49,266 bases of DNA, taken from assembly GCA_009924095.1 (NCBI GenBank), contig RFSG01000007.1, forward strand, positions 1-49,266, read 5' to 3'. A model generated the notes under the pieces. It did not search any database and was not told the origin of the DNA. It worked only from the letters and a program-made list of their open reading frames with translations. This DNA is from Sphingobacteriia bacterium (GTDB lineage: Bacteria > Bacteroidota > Bacteroidia > J057 > RFSG01). The position numbers were made by a program, and so were the translations under genes. Below, piece by piece: positions 26,513-33,958 of this stretch (positions are counted from its first letter, which is position 1; each line of letters begins with the position of its first letter).

Positions 26513-26733
26513 CATTTTTTTAGCAGTCGTGATTATAATTAATCTTTAAGGCTGAATTTCGATGACCTAAAAGCGTTGCATGGCGCATATCAGTAATTTT
26601 AGATTTGTAAATTTGTTAAACAAATGAGTACTGATGTTTGGATTTCTAAGAATATTCAACACCATACTGGTTATCTTAACTTTTTATTAATCAACGCACA
26701 CCAAATCATGCTTTAATAATTTGACATTTTTTT

Positions 26734-27057
26734 ATGGAAAGAATAAACCGTCTTCTAGAATTTCACAACGCAGATCCAACAGATACATTTATTCTATATG
26801 CACTTGCTATGGAATACGAAAAAATTGAAAACTTAGAAGAGGCCATTAAATTCTATAAATTGCTATCAACTAAATACCCAGAATATTTGGCTACTTATTA
26901 CCATTATGGAAAACTTTTAGAAAAAATAGGAAAGACAGAAACCGCAAAAGTAATTTATTCTAATGGAATTAACTTAAGTGTCGAAATGAAAGAACACCAT
27001 ACTGCTTCAGAATTAAGGCAAGCACTTAATTCATTAAATGATGACAATTTGTTTTAG
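26734..27057 (+). CDS. Small tetratricopeptide-repeat protein
   Basis: 107 residues made almost wholly of TPR-type helices: DTFILYALAMEYEKIENLEEAIKFY (about 17-41) and LATYYHYGKLLEKIGKTETAKVIY (about 51-74) form two consecutive 34-residue repeats with the canonical small/large residue pattern. No signal peptide, so a cytoplasmic scaffold or adaptor is likely. It stands alone, convergent with the RAYT-like gene (27-nt gap). Partner unknown. Confidence 0.8.
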   Translation: MERINRLLEFHNADPTDTFILYALAMEYEKIENLEEAIKFYKLLSTKYPEYLATYYHYGKLLEKIGKTETAKVIYSNGINLSVEMKEHHTASELRQALNSLNDDNLF

Positions 27058-27084
27058 GGAAAACACTTTTCGCAATATTTTTTT

Positions 27085-27603
27085 TTAATCTGATTTTATG
27101 AATACTTCTGAAATTGAATTAGTCAAAAAACTTAACCCTGAAATCAAATCCTCAATTATTTTAAAAGGCTTCTTTATTTGTGTTAAGTTAGTAATAAAAA
27201 TTCTTTCAATTGATCGTAAAAACAAGCATCCATTACGTTTATACTTTCTATTATAATACTTTACGTAAGAGTGTAACAAATTTGTCAATCTTTTTAGAAT
27301 TTTATAATTAAACTTATCCAATGACATCCTTTTATTGAAATCTATTTTTAATTTATTCTTCCTAGATAACCCTATCGGCAATATTCTAATTACTTTTTCT
27401 TTATGTAAAGTAAATCGAAATTCACATTGTTTAGTATTGAGCTTAAAAATCAGTTGTTTGGAAATATCCTTTAAATATTTCTTTATGGTATATTTAAATT
27501 GACGTATATCCTCTGAATCCTTAAATAACAATTCGTTCCCATTAACAGTTATAAAAGAAACATAAGTCCCATTGGGTAGAAATTTATCTTTTGTTCTAGG
27601 CAT
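27085..27603 (-). CDS. Degenerate IS200/REP-associated (RAYT-like) Y1 transposase relative lacking the HUH motif
   Basis: 172 residues, uninterrupted. The start LPNGTYVSFITVNGNELLFKDSEDIRQF resembles the YHxxNRGNxxxxIFxDxxDxxxF opening of Y1/RAYT transposases, and LLHSYVKYYNRKYKRNGCLFLRSIERIFI (quoted in shape only: S-Y-x3-Y-N-x3-K-R-x-G-x-LF-x-R) matches their C-terminal catalytic-Tyr region. The metal-binding HUH site, normally xHFHFL after the third strand, is replaced by CEFRF (about residues 60-64), so both His are gone while the candidate Tyr (in SYVKYYN) remains. It is lysine rich and AT rich compared with its neighbours. Palindromic repeats lie on both sides. It is either decaying or a domesticated binding protein; homology was judged by eye. 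Confidence 0.6.
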   Translation of the reverse strand: MPRTKDKFLPNGTYVSFITVNGNELLFKDSEDIRQFKYTIKKYLKDISKQLIFKLNTKQCEFRFTLHKEKVIRILPIGLSRKNKLKIDFNKRMSLDKFNYKILKRLTNLLHSYVKYYNRKYKRNGCLFLRSIERIFITNLTQIKKPFKIIEDLISGLSFLTNSISEVFIKSD

Positions 27604-27918
27604 GCTCTAAAATAAAGGAGCTTGCATGTAAAGCAAAGGAAATTGGAACGTAAGAAACTAAATAAAAGCCAAATGATTTATTAATTTATAATCATAAGAT
27701 ATTGATATTCATATAAATAAATAGAACTCTATTTTTGAAAATTTGATTCTGGGATGTTACAATTTTATTAAAAAATTGGCTTAATCATAAAAAAAACAAG
27801 CAATAATGAAAAGTCCGACTTACAAAATGATATATTCTGCAACCTAAAATTGATGTACATTAACCACTTAAAGACCAAGTAAATATCAGGTTTAAAAAAC
27901 GGACAAGTACTACAAATA
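27604..27918. other. Intergenic region between leuS and RAYT-like gene
   Basis: 315 bp of AT-rich DNA with no coding signal; the only structure seen is palindromic repeat copy 5. Minus-strand TTCCTTTG about 35 nt before the RAYT-like ATG is a one-mismatch -7 candidate. Confidence 0.55.
27809..27823. repeat. Palindromic repeat copy 5 (degenerate), right of RAYT-like gene
   Basis: Core AAGTCCGACTT intact, outer bases changed. Shares AATAATG on its left and ACA on its right with copy 4, so the two gene-flanking copies are more like each other than like the rest. Confidence 0.75.
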
Positions 27919-30738
27919 CTATTCAATTACAAGGTTTATGATTCTTCCAGGAACGACGATAAGCTTTAACAATCGTTTCCCCTTTAATAACAAATTAACT
28001 CCCTCGTTTTTAATAACTTCTTGGCCTATTTCATCTTTATTTTTATTAATATCAAAAGACAATCTCAAATTAGAAGTTTTTCCATTAATTTGAATAGGAT
28101 ACTCAAATGTATTGGAAACTAAAAAGTTATCATCATATATTGGAAATTTTTCTAAAAAAACACTTCGAGTATTTCCGGCTTTCATCCAGATTTCTTCTGC
28201 AAAATGAGGAGCAAAGGGAGCTAAACAAATTACTGCAGGTAACATAATTAAACGTTTGCAACATTTCGATTCATTCATTTTATTAACAAATATCATAAAT
28301 GCTGATACTGTTGTATTAAATGACAATTTTTCAATGTCGTCGGTGACTTTCTTTATTAATTGGTGTAAAAACCTATTTTCTTCATTTGTTACAATTTCAT
28401 CTGTTAAAAGTAATTTCCCAGATTCGTCCACCATGAGATTCCACCACCGCTTTAAAAAGGAATGAACACCTGATATCCCATTTGTATTCCAGGGTTTAGG
28501 TTGATCTAAGGGTCCTAAAAACATCTCGTACATTCTAAAAGTGTCTGCCCCGTATGTTTTACACATATCATCAGGGTTTACCACATTCCCTAATGATTTT
28601 GACATTTTATCAGTATAAAGCCCTAGTTCAACTTCGAAAGTATTAGAATCTTCCCACTTCCATTCCAAAGATTCCAAATTATTTCTTTCAAGAAGCAAAT
28701 TCAAATTTTCTTTGATAAAAAACCCCTTATTATCAATAAAATCTTGCTTAACCTCAAGTTTTTTATAGTTATTCTTGGGTATTTTATTCTCATTACCAGG
28801 TTTATTAAATGCAATTTTTCTTTCAATATCAACTTCAAGAAAATACCTGTATCCTAAAATCATTCCTTGATTAAACAAGCGTTGAAAAGGTTCTTGGTGA
28901 GTAATATGATTTAAATCATAAAGGAACTTCGTCCAAAATCGTGCATATAATAAATGCCCTACTGCATGTTCAGCTCCCCCTAGATAAAAATCAACATTCA
29001 TCCAATATTTTTCATTGGCGTTGGCACAAAAAAATTGATTATTGGAGCTATCTGGATACCTTAAAAAATACCAAGAAGAACCTGCCCAGCCAGGCATTGT
29101 ATTCGTTTCTCGTTGATATCCATTTGGAAGATTTACCCAATCACTTATACTTGCCAAAGGGGAATCTCCATTTCCTGTAGGTTTATAAGAAATTACTTCA
29201 GGTAAAGTAACTGGCAAGTCCGACTTGCTAACTGCATAGGGAATACCATCCTTATATATAATTGGTATAGGCTCACCCCAATACCTTTGGCGTGAAAATA
29301 TAGCATCCCTAAACCTAAAATTGATTTTCCTTTGGCCTAATCCCTTTTCTTCAACAGTTTGAATTACTTTTTGAATGCCAATCTCTACACTTAATCCATT
29401 TAAAAAATCAGAATCAATAATTAACCCTTCCTTTAACACCCATGCGCCTTTATTAAAATCATGTTGCTTATTAGGTTCTATAACTATTTTAAGGTTCAAA
29501 GAATTCTTTTTTGCAAAGACAAAGTCACGGTCGTCATGCGCTGGAACCCCCATTACTGCACCTGTTCCATATCCAGCCAAAACATAATCAGCTACCCAAA
29601 TAGGAATTCGATTTCCATTTAAGGGATGAATCGCATAAACACCTGTAAAAACACCATTAAGTTCCTTTGTGTCTGAAATACGATCTCGTTCTGACCGAGA
29701 TAAAGCTTTCTCAATATATGCTTCAACAGATTTTTTATGTTCAATACTACTGATTTCTAAAGCTAATGGATGCTCAGGTGCTAAACTCAAGAAACAAACG
29801 CCAAATAAAGTATCAGGTCTTGTTGTAAATATTTCAATCCCGTGATTAAACCCTTCCACTTCAAACGCTAACTCCAATCCTTCAGATTTTCCAATCCAGT
29901 TTCTTTGCATCTCCTTCAAGGGTTCAGGCCATTCTACAGTATCCAATCCTGCTAATAGCCGATCTGCGTAAGCTGTGATTCTCAATGACCACTGTCGCAT
30001 AGGCACTCTAATTACGGGATGTCCTCCCCGTTCCGAAACTCCATCTTTTACCTCCTCATTCGATAATACTGTTCCTAATGCAGGACACCAATTAACAGGA
30101 GTGAAAGACAAATACGCTAATCTAAAATTTAATAAATATTTTTGTTGTTCTGGTTCACTCATTGAGTTCCAATCATCAGCTGTTATGGAATCCTGAATAG
30201 AAGTAACCGCAAATAAATTTTCTGTGCCATTTTTTGATAAATGAAATACTAGTTCATCAATCCGACGAGCTCTTTGTAATTTATTATCATACCAACAATC
30301 AAATAACTCTATAAAAATCCATTGTGTCCATTTATAATATGATGGATCTGAGGTTCTGATTTCAGCTGTGTCATCATACCCTAAACCCAGCATTTCTAAT
30401 TGTTCTTTATATCTCTGAATATTTTTTTCAGTAGTAATAGACGGATGAGTGCCAGTTTCAATAGCATAATTTTCAGCTGGCAATCCAAATGAATCGAATC
30501 CCATCGGATGCAAAACATTATAACCTTTTAGCTTGTAATATTTTGCTAATATATCCGTCGCTATGTACCCTAAAGGATGTCCCACATGTAACCCAGCGCC
30601 TGATGGATAGGGAAACATATCTAAAACATAATATTTAGGATCAGTGGAAATTTCGGGAGAAACATGGCGAAAAGTACCCTCTTCTTTCCAATACTTTTGC
30701 CATTTAGTTTCAATTTCTTGAAAGGGATATGTAGCCAT
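27919..30738 (-). CDS. leuS: Leucyl-tRNA synthetase
   Basis: 939 residues, full length. Class I signatures: HIGH variant in PYPSGAGLHVGHPLGY (about 42-57) and KMSKS in DKMSKSLGN (about 712-716); the editing domain (FTTRPDTLFGVCFLSLAPEHP, GTGAVMGVPAHDDRDF) and GGAEHAVGHLLYARFW are complete. Attaches leucine to tRNA-Leu. An exact palindromic repeat at 29214-29228 lies in the coding sequence and encodes the SKSDLP stretch in a variable loop before the conserved LPxxLPE, without visible loss of function. ATG at 30738; promoter unclear. Confidence 0.97.
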   Translation of the reverse strand: MATYPFQEIETKWQKYWKEEGTFRHVSPEISTDPKYYVLDMFPYPSGAGLHVGHPLGYIATDILAKYYKLKGYNVLHPMGFDSFGLPAENYAIETGTHPSITTEKNIQRYKEQLEMLGLGYDDTAEIRTSDPSYYKWTQWIFIELFDCWYDNKLQRARRIDELVFHLSKNGTENLFAVTSIQDSITADDWNSMSEPEQQKYLLNFRLAYLSFTPVNWCPALGTVLSNEEVKDGVSERGGHPVIRVPMRQWSLRITAYADRLLAGLDTVEWPEPLKEMQRNWIGKSEGLELAFEVEGFNHGIEIFTTRPDTLFGVCFLSLAPEHPLALEISSIEHKKSVEAYIEKALSRSERDRISDTKELNGVFTGVYAIHPLNGNRIPIWVADYVLAGYGTGAVMGVPAHDDRDFVFAKKNSLNLKIVIEPNKQHDFNKGAWVLKEGLIIDSDFLNGLSVEIGIQKVIQTVEEKGLGQRKINFRFRDAIFSRQRYWGEPIPIIYKDGIPYAVSKSDLPVTLPEVISYKPTGNGDSPLASISDWVNLPNGYQRETNTMPGWAGSSWYFLRYPDSSNNQFFCANANEKYWMNVDFYLGGAEHAVGHLLYARFWTKFLYDLNHITHQEPFQRLFNQGMILGYRYFLEVDIERKIAFNKPGNENKIPKNNYKKLEVKQDFIDNKGFFIKENLNLLLERNNLESLEWKWEDSNTFEVELGLYTDKMSKSLGNVVNPDDMCKTYGADTFRMYEMFLGPLDQPKPWNTNGISGVHSFLKRWWNLMVDESGKLLLTDEIVTNEENRFLHQLIKKVTDDIEKLSFNTTVSAFMIFVNKMNESKCCKRLIMLPAVICLAPFAPHFAEEIWMKAGNTRSVFLEKFPIYDDNFLVSNTFEYPIQINGKTSNLRLSFDINKNKDEIGQEVIKNEGVNLLLKGKRLLKLIVVPGRIINLVIE
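29214..29228. repeat. Palindromic repeat copy 6, inside leuS
   Basis: Exact consensus GCAAGTCCGACTTGC within the leuS frame, flanked on both sides by TAACTG (29208-29213 and 29229-29234), which could be a target-site duplication or chance. Confidence 0.9.
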
Positions 30739-30849
30739 AATTACCCAAAAGTTGGTGTTTTAAAATTTTATTATCAAAGAATTTGTTGGAGATTATTAGA
30801 ATTAAACTTTTGTTTTTTATCCTAATTTCATTTTGTAGTTGGCGGAAAA

Positions 30850-31617
30850 TTAAATTGATAATTTTTTACCTGTTTTAAAATTAAATATTCGAGGCTTTAT
30901 CCATCCTGCTTTAGCGAAAAAATAAGAAAAAGATACTCCTAAGACCCCTAATCCATATTTTACACTTCTTTTAAAGTTAATAGATGAGGCTTCTTTAAAG
31001 TATTTTGTTGGGCAGGTCACCTCTCCAATATCGTAACCCGCAAATGCAATTTGTCCTAACATTTCATTATCAAATACAAAATCATCTGAATTTTCTTCTA
31101 AAGGACAATCTAAAAGAACTTTTCGAGAAAATGCTCTATAACCGGTGTGATACTCTGCTAACTTTTGGTTCATTAATAGATTTTGGGTAAAGGTCAATAA
31201 TCTATTTGCTATATATTTATATAAAGGCATCCCACCTTTCAAAGCTCCCTTACCTAATATCCTAGAACCCAACATTACATCAAACAATCCATGAGCAATT
31301 GGGTATACCATTGCCTCAATCAATAAGGGTGTATATTGATAATCTGGGTGTAACATCACTACGATATCAGCGTTAGCTCTCAAAGCTTCTGCATAACAGG
31401 TTTTTTGATTTCCTCCGTAACCCCTATTATTAGGATGTCGTATGGTTCTATGTATTCCCAATTCCTTTGCAACCTCAAGGGTATTATCTCTACTAGCATC
31501 ATCAACTAAAATAACCTCATCAACTAGTTGCATAGGAATTTCAGCCCACGTTTTTCGAAGTGTTTTCTCAGCATTGTATGCTGGCATTACAACTATTATT
31601 TTTTTTCCCTTAATCAC
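30850..31617 (-). CDS. Family 2 glycosyltransferase (DPM1-like)
   Basis: 255 residues from GTG 31617. KKIIVVMPAYNAEKTL (about 4-19), VDDASRDNTLEVA, NNRGYGGNQKTCY, MLHPDYQY (DxD equivalent HPDYQY) and HTGYRAFSRKVL are the GT2 motifs of polyprenyl-phosphate-type transferases; the C-terminus has one hydrophobic stretch (LGVLGVSFSYFFAKAG). The GTG is chosen because a TATCTTTA promoter-like element ends 4 nt before it; the longer frame to 31704 would include that element. Acceptor and sugar unknown. Confidence 0.85.
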   Translation of the reverse strand: MIKGKKIIVVMPAYNAEKTLRKTWAEIPMQLVDEVILVDDASRDNTLEVAKELGIHRTIRHPNNRGYGGNQKTCYAEALRANADIVVMLHPDYQYTPLLIEAMVYPIAHGLFDVMLGSRILGKGALKGGMPLYKYIANRLLTFTQNLLMNQKLAEYHTGYRAFSRKVLLDCPLEENSDDFVFDNEMLGQIAFAGYDIGEVTCPTKYFKEASSINFKRSVKYGLGVLGVSFSYFFAKAGWIKPRIFNFKTGKKLSI

Positions 31618-31621
31618 AATG

Positions 31622-31629
31622 TAAAGATA
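31622..31629 (-). promoter_or_regulatory. Probable -7 promoter element of GT2 gene
   Basis: Minus strand TATCTTTA, one mismatch to TAnnTTTG, 4 nt before the GTG at 31617. Confidence 0.35.
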
Positions 31630-31742
31630 TAATCCATTGGCACATTGTACTAACCTTCGAAATAAAATCAAATCTATATTAAAAACAGAACCCGCCACTT
31701 TCAATAATTATTGAAAATAATGAACTAAAAGTCCCCAATTCC

Positions 31743-31774
31743 TTGTTTTCCTTGAAAAAATTTGGGTAATTTTG
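31743..31774 (+). promoter_or_regulatory. Promoter of ahcY
   Basis: TAATTTTG (31767-31774), exact -7 match, with TTG at 31743-31745 about 21 nt upstream as -33. It includes the TTG at 31772, ruling that codon out as the translation start. Confidence 0.55.
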
Positions 31775-31795
31775 TACAAACCTTTCATTATTAAA

Positions 31796-33100
31796 ATGGT
31801 AAAAACCGAAGACTACAAAGTCAAAGACCTCTCCCTCGCTGCTTGGGGTCGTAAAGAAATTCGCCTTGCTGAAGCAGAAATGCCAGGCTTGATGAGTATT
31901 CGTCAGGAATATAAACATTCCAAACCTTTAAAAGATGCTCGCATTGCAGGTTGTTTACACATGACCATACAAACGGCAGTATTAATTGAAACTCTTATTG
32001 AATTAGGGGCCGAAGTTAGATGGTCATCCTGCAATATCTTTTCTACTCAGGATCATGCTGCTGCTGCAATTGCGGCTGCAGGAATTCCTGTATTTGCATG
32101 GAAAGGCATGAATGAACAAGAGTTTGATTGGTGCATTGAGCAAACCTTGTTTTTTGGTGATGAATCTCGTCCCTTAAATATGATTTTAGATGATGGAGGA
32201 GATTTAACAAACATGGTTCTAGATAGATTTCCACAGTTAGTGACTGGAATTAAAGGACTATCAGAGGAAACTACTACAGGAGTTCATCGCTTGTATGAAA
32301 GGGTAAAAGCTGGAACACTTCCAATCCCCGCAATCAATATTAACGATTCTGTTACAAAATCTAAATTTGATAATTTATATGGTTGTAAGGAATCCTTGGT
32401 AGATGCTATTCGTCGTGCAACTGATGTTATGATGGCAGGTAAAGTTGCCGTGGTTGCTGGATTTGGCGATGTTGGAAAAGGTTCTGCTAAATCTTTAAGA
32501 GGTGCAGGAGCAAGAGTGATCGTTACTGAAATCGATCCTATCTGTGCCTTACAGGCTGCAATGGAAGGATTTCAAGTTATGAAAATGATTGATGCCGCAA
32601 AAATTGCAGACATATTTGTAACAGCTACGGGAAATGTTAACATAATTGATGGTGAACATTTCAAATTAATGAAAGACAAAGCAATCGTTTGTAATATTGG
32701 TCATTTTGATAATGAAATCAATATGAAATGGTTAAATGAAAATTATGGCTCTACAAAGGATACCATTAAACCTCAAGTAGACCTATATACTGTTGATGGG
32801 AAAGAGGTAATTATATTGGCAGAAGGTCGTCTCGTAAATTTAGGATGTGCAACAGGTCACCCATCCTTTGTAATGTCAAATTCCTTTACGAATCAAACTT
32901 TAGCGCAAATTGAACTTTGGCAAAACAGCAGTAAATATGAAAATAAGGTTTATACACTTCCAAAACATTTAGATGAAAAAGTTGCTTACTTGCACCTTTC
33001 AAAAATTGGAGTGGAATTGGAAACTTTAACTGCGGAACAAGCCAGATATATTGGCGTTCATCCAGAAGGACCATTTAAACCTGAGTATTACCGGTATTAA
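31796..33100 (+). CDS. ahcY: Adenosylhomocysteinase (S-adenosylhomocysteine hydrolase)
   Basis: 434 residues from ATG 31796 ([15 protein letters not shown]). Substrate domain with [12 protein letters not shown] and [18 protein letters not shown]-binding [15 protein letters not shown] (about 220-234) and the C-terminal KPEYYRY that reaches into the neighbouring subunit's NAD site are all intact. It splits S-adenosylhomocysteine to adenosine and homocysteine in the methyl cycle. An upstream TTG at 31772 lies inside the promoter and is rejected. A hairpin terminator follows the stop, so the gene is probably transcribed alone. Confidence 0.97.
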   Translation: MVKTEDYKVKDLSLAAWGRKEIRLAEAEMPGLMSIRQEYKHSKPLKDARIAGCLHMTIQTAVLIETLIELGAEVRWSSCNIFSTQDHAAAAIAAAGIPVFAWKGMNEQEFDWCIEQTLFFGDESRPLNMILDDGGDLTNMVLDRFPQLVTGIKGLSEETTTGVHRLYERVKAGTLPIPAININDSVTKSKFDNLYGCKESLVDAIRRATDVMMAGKVAVVAGFGDVGKGSAKSLRGAGARVIVTEIDPICALQAAMEGFQVMKMIDAAKIADIFVTATGNVNIIDGEHFKLMKDKAIVCNIGHFDNEINMKWLNENYGSTKDTIKPQVDLYTVDGKEVIILAEGRLVNLGCATGHPSFVMSNSFTNQTLAQIELWQNSSKYENKVYTLPKHLDEKVAYLHLSKIGVELETLTAEQARYIGVHPEGPFKPEYYRY

Positions 33101-33123
33101 TAACTAGTAAGTTTGTAACAAAA

Positions 33124-33150
33124 AGCCATCTCTAAAGGGATGGTTTTTTT
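33124..33150 (+). terminator. Rho-independent terminator of ahcY
   Basis: CCATC / GATGG stem with the loop between, flanked by an A run before and seven T after, 24 nt beyond the ahcY stop. Confidence 0.8.
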
Positions 33151-33282
33151 GTTTTGGGTAAAAATTAAAATAATATCAAATCTAATGAGGTATCGGATAT
33201 TGCTCAAAAACAGGGCAAATTAAAATTACCTAGAATACAGGAAGTGATTTTAGATGCAAATCCTTATGGATTTGTCAATTTT

Positions 33283-33297
33283 GCAAGTCGGACTTGC
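33283..33297. repeat. Palindromic repeat copy 7, GCAAGTCGGACTTGC
   Basis: Exact consensus; with flanking TTTT and AAAA the arms reach 11 bp. Confidence 0.9.
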
Positions 33298-33575
33298 AAA
33301 ATATTTTAACAATTCAATTTCATTCCATAAAATTGGTCGTTAATATATAATGTATAGGATTTTGAAGCGGTCCTATTCTTTGGTTGAACCAATACAGGTT
33401 TTGCTTTTTTACCTGATCAACTTAGCTCCAAAAAAAATCTTCACTTTTTGAATTCCTTAAAATCCATTTCCCCTATTATCAATCAAGTAAAGTTTAAACC
33501 AGAAATTTAAGAAAATACATTTAAATGAGATTTTCGCAAGATTTCTATCTCAAATCTACCTTTTCCTTAATTTCA

Positions 33576-33590
33576 GTAAGTCCGACTTGC
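33576..33590. repeat. Palindromic repeat copy 8 (one mismatch)
   Basis: GTAAGTCCGACTTGC, followed by AAATCTG as is copy 9. An outer dyad TTTCAG ... CTGAAA surrounds it. 93 bp before copy 9. Confidence 0.85.
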
Positions 33591-33668
33591 AAATCTGAAA
33601 GACTGCTTTTAAAGATATTCATTTACCTCCTCTCAAAATTGCACTTATTCTCCTTTTACAAGACTTTT

Positions 33669-33683
33669 GCAAGTCCGACTTGC
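33669..33683. repeat. Palindromic repeat copy 9, GCAAGTCCGACTTGC
   Basis: Exact consensus, followed by AAATCTG; 93 bp after copy 8 and 96 bp before copy 10. Confidence 0.9.
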
Positions 33684-33764
33684 AAATCTGTGTATTCAGC
33701 TGAAAACCGACTACAAATAGAACCTTTCTAAATTAAAACATCCGCTACTCCATCTATAAAAATT

Positions 33765-33779
33765 GCAAGTCCGACTTGC
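33765..33779. repeat. Palindromic repeat copy 10, GCAAGTCCGACTTGC
   Basis: Exact consensus, last of the three-copy cluster next to the SulP-carbonic anhydrase remnant. Confidence 0.9.
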
Positions 33780-33958
33780 CTATTCATTTTACTAACCCCT
33801 ATCTATTAAAATTTTCTATCCCAACATCTTCAGATTCTTCATACACTTTACCTAACAATTTTATCCTCAACAAAAAAATCACCACTTACAAAGATTACTT
33901 CTATTTACATTTTAATAAATCCAACTTCATTTTAATTATTATAAATTCCCCTCTTAAA

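Larger units (their letters stand above)
26274..26733. other. Intergenic region between etfB and TPR gene
   Basis: 460 bp, AT-rich, no credible gene. It holds the etfB promoter (26307-26314), palindromic repeat copy 4 (26498-26512), and a TAAATTTG element on the plus strand (26608-26615) that could transcribe the TPR gene with a ~115-nt leader. A 30-codon frame starting at 26624 has no support beyond being open. Confidence 0.6.
33101..33958. other. Long non-coding region with four palindromic repeats
   Basis: 858 bp of AT-rich DNA between ahcY and the remnant SulP-carbonic anhydrase gene. It holds the ahcY terminator, palindrome copies 7-10, and an unrelated odd-centred dyad TTGGTTGAACCAA (33380-33392). 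Short open frames here have no family features. Low complexity and the neighbouring pseudogene suggest decayed sequence. Confidence 0.7.

Noticed and set aside
26624-26716. 30-codon frame after a TAAATTTG element
   Set aside because: Only openness supports it; no ribosome site, no conserved feature, and the downstream TPR gene explains a transcript.
33170-33307. Open stretch reading NEVSDIAQKQGKLKLPRIQEV
   Set aside because: Protein-like composition, possibly the tail of a lost gene, but it has no start and no recognisable family.
33380-33392. Second odd-centred dyad TTGGTTGAACCAA
   Set aside because: Single occurrence; cannot be separated from chance in AT-rich non-coding DNA.
33283-33779. 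Palindrome cluster as a CRISPR array
   Set aside because: Only 15-bp units, self-complementary to the centre, with ~80-bp unequal spacers, same element scattered singly over 20 kb, and no cas genes.
20022-33779. Palindromes as intrinsic terminators
   Set aside because: T runs precede and A runs follow the dyad on both strands, so no U tract would follow the hairpin; several copies lie upstream of genes or inside leuS.
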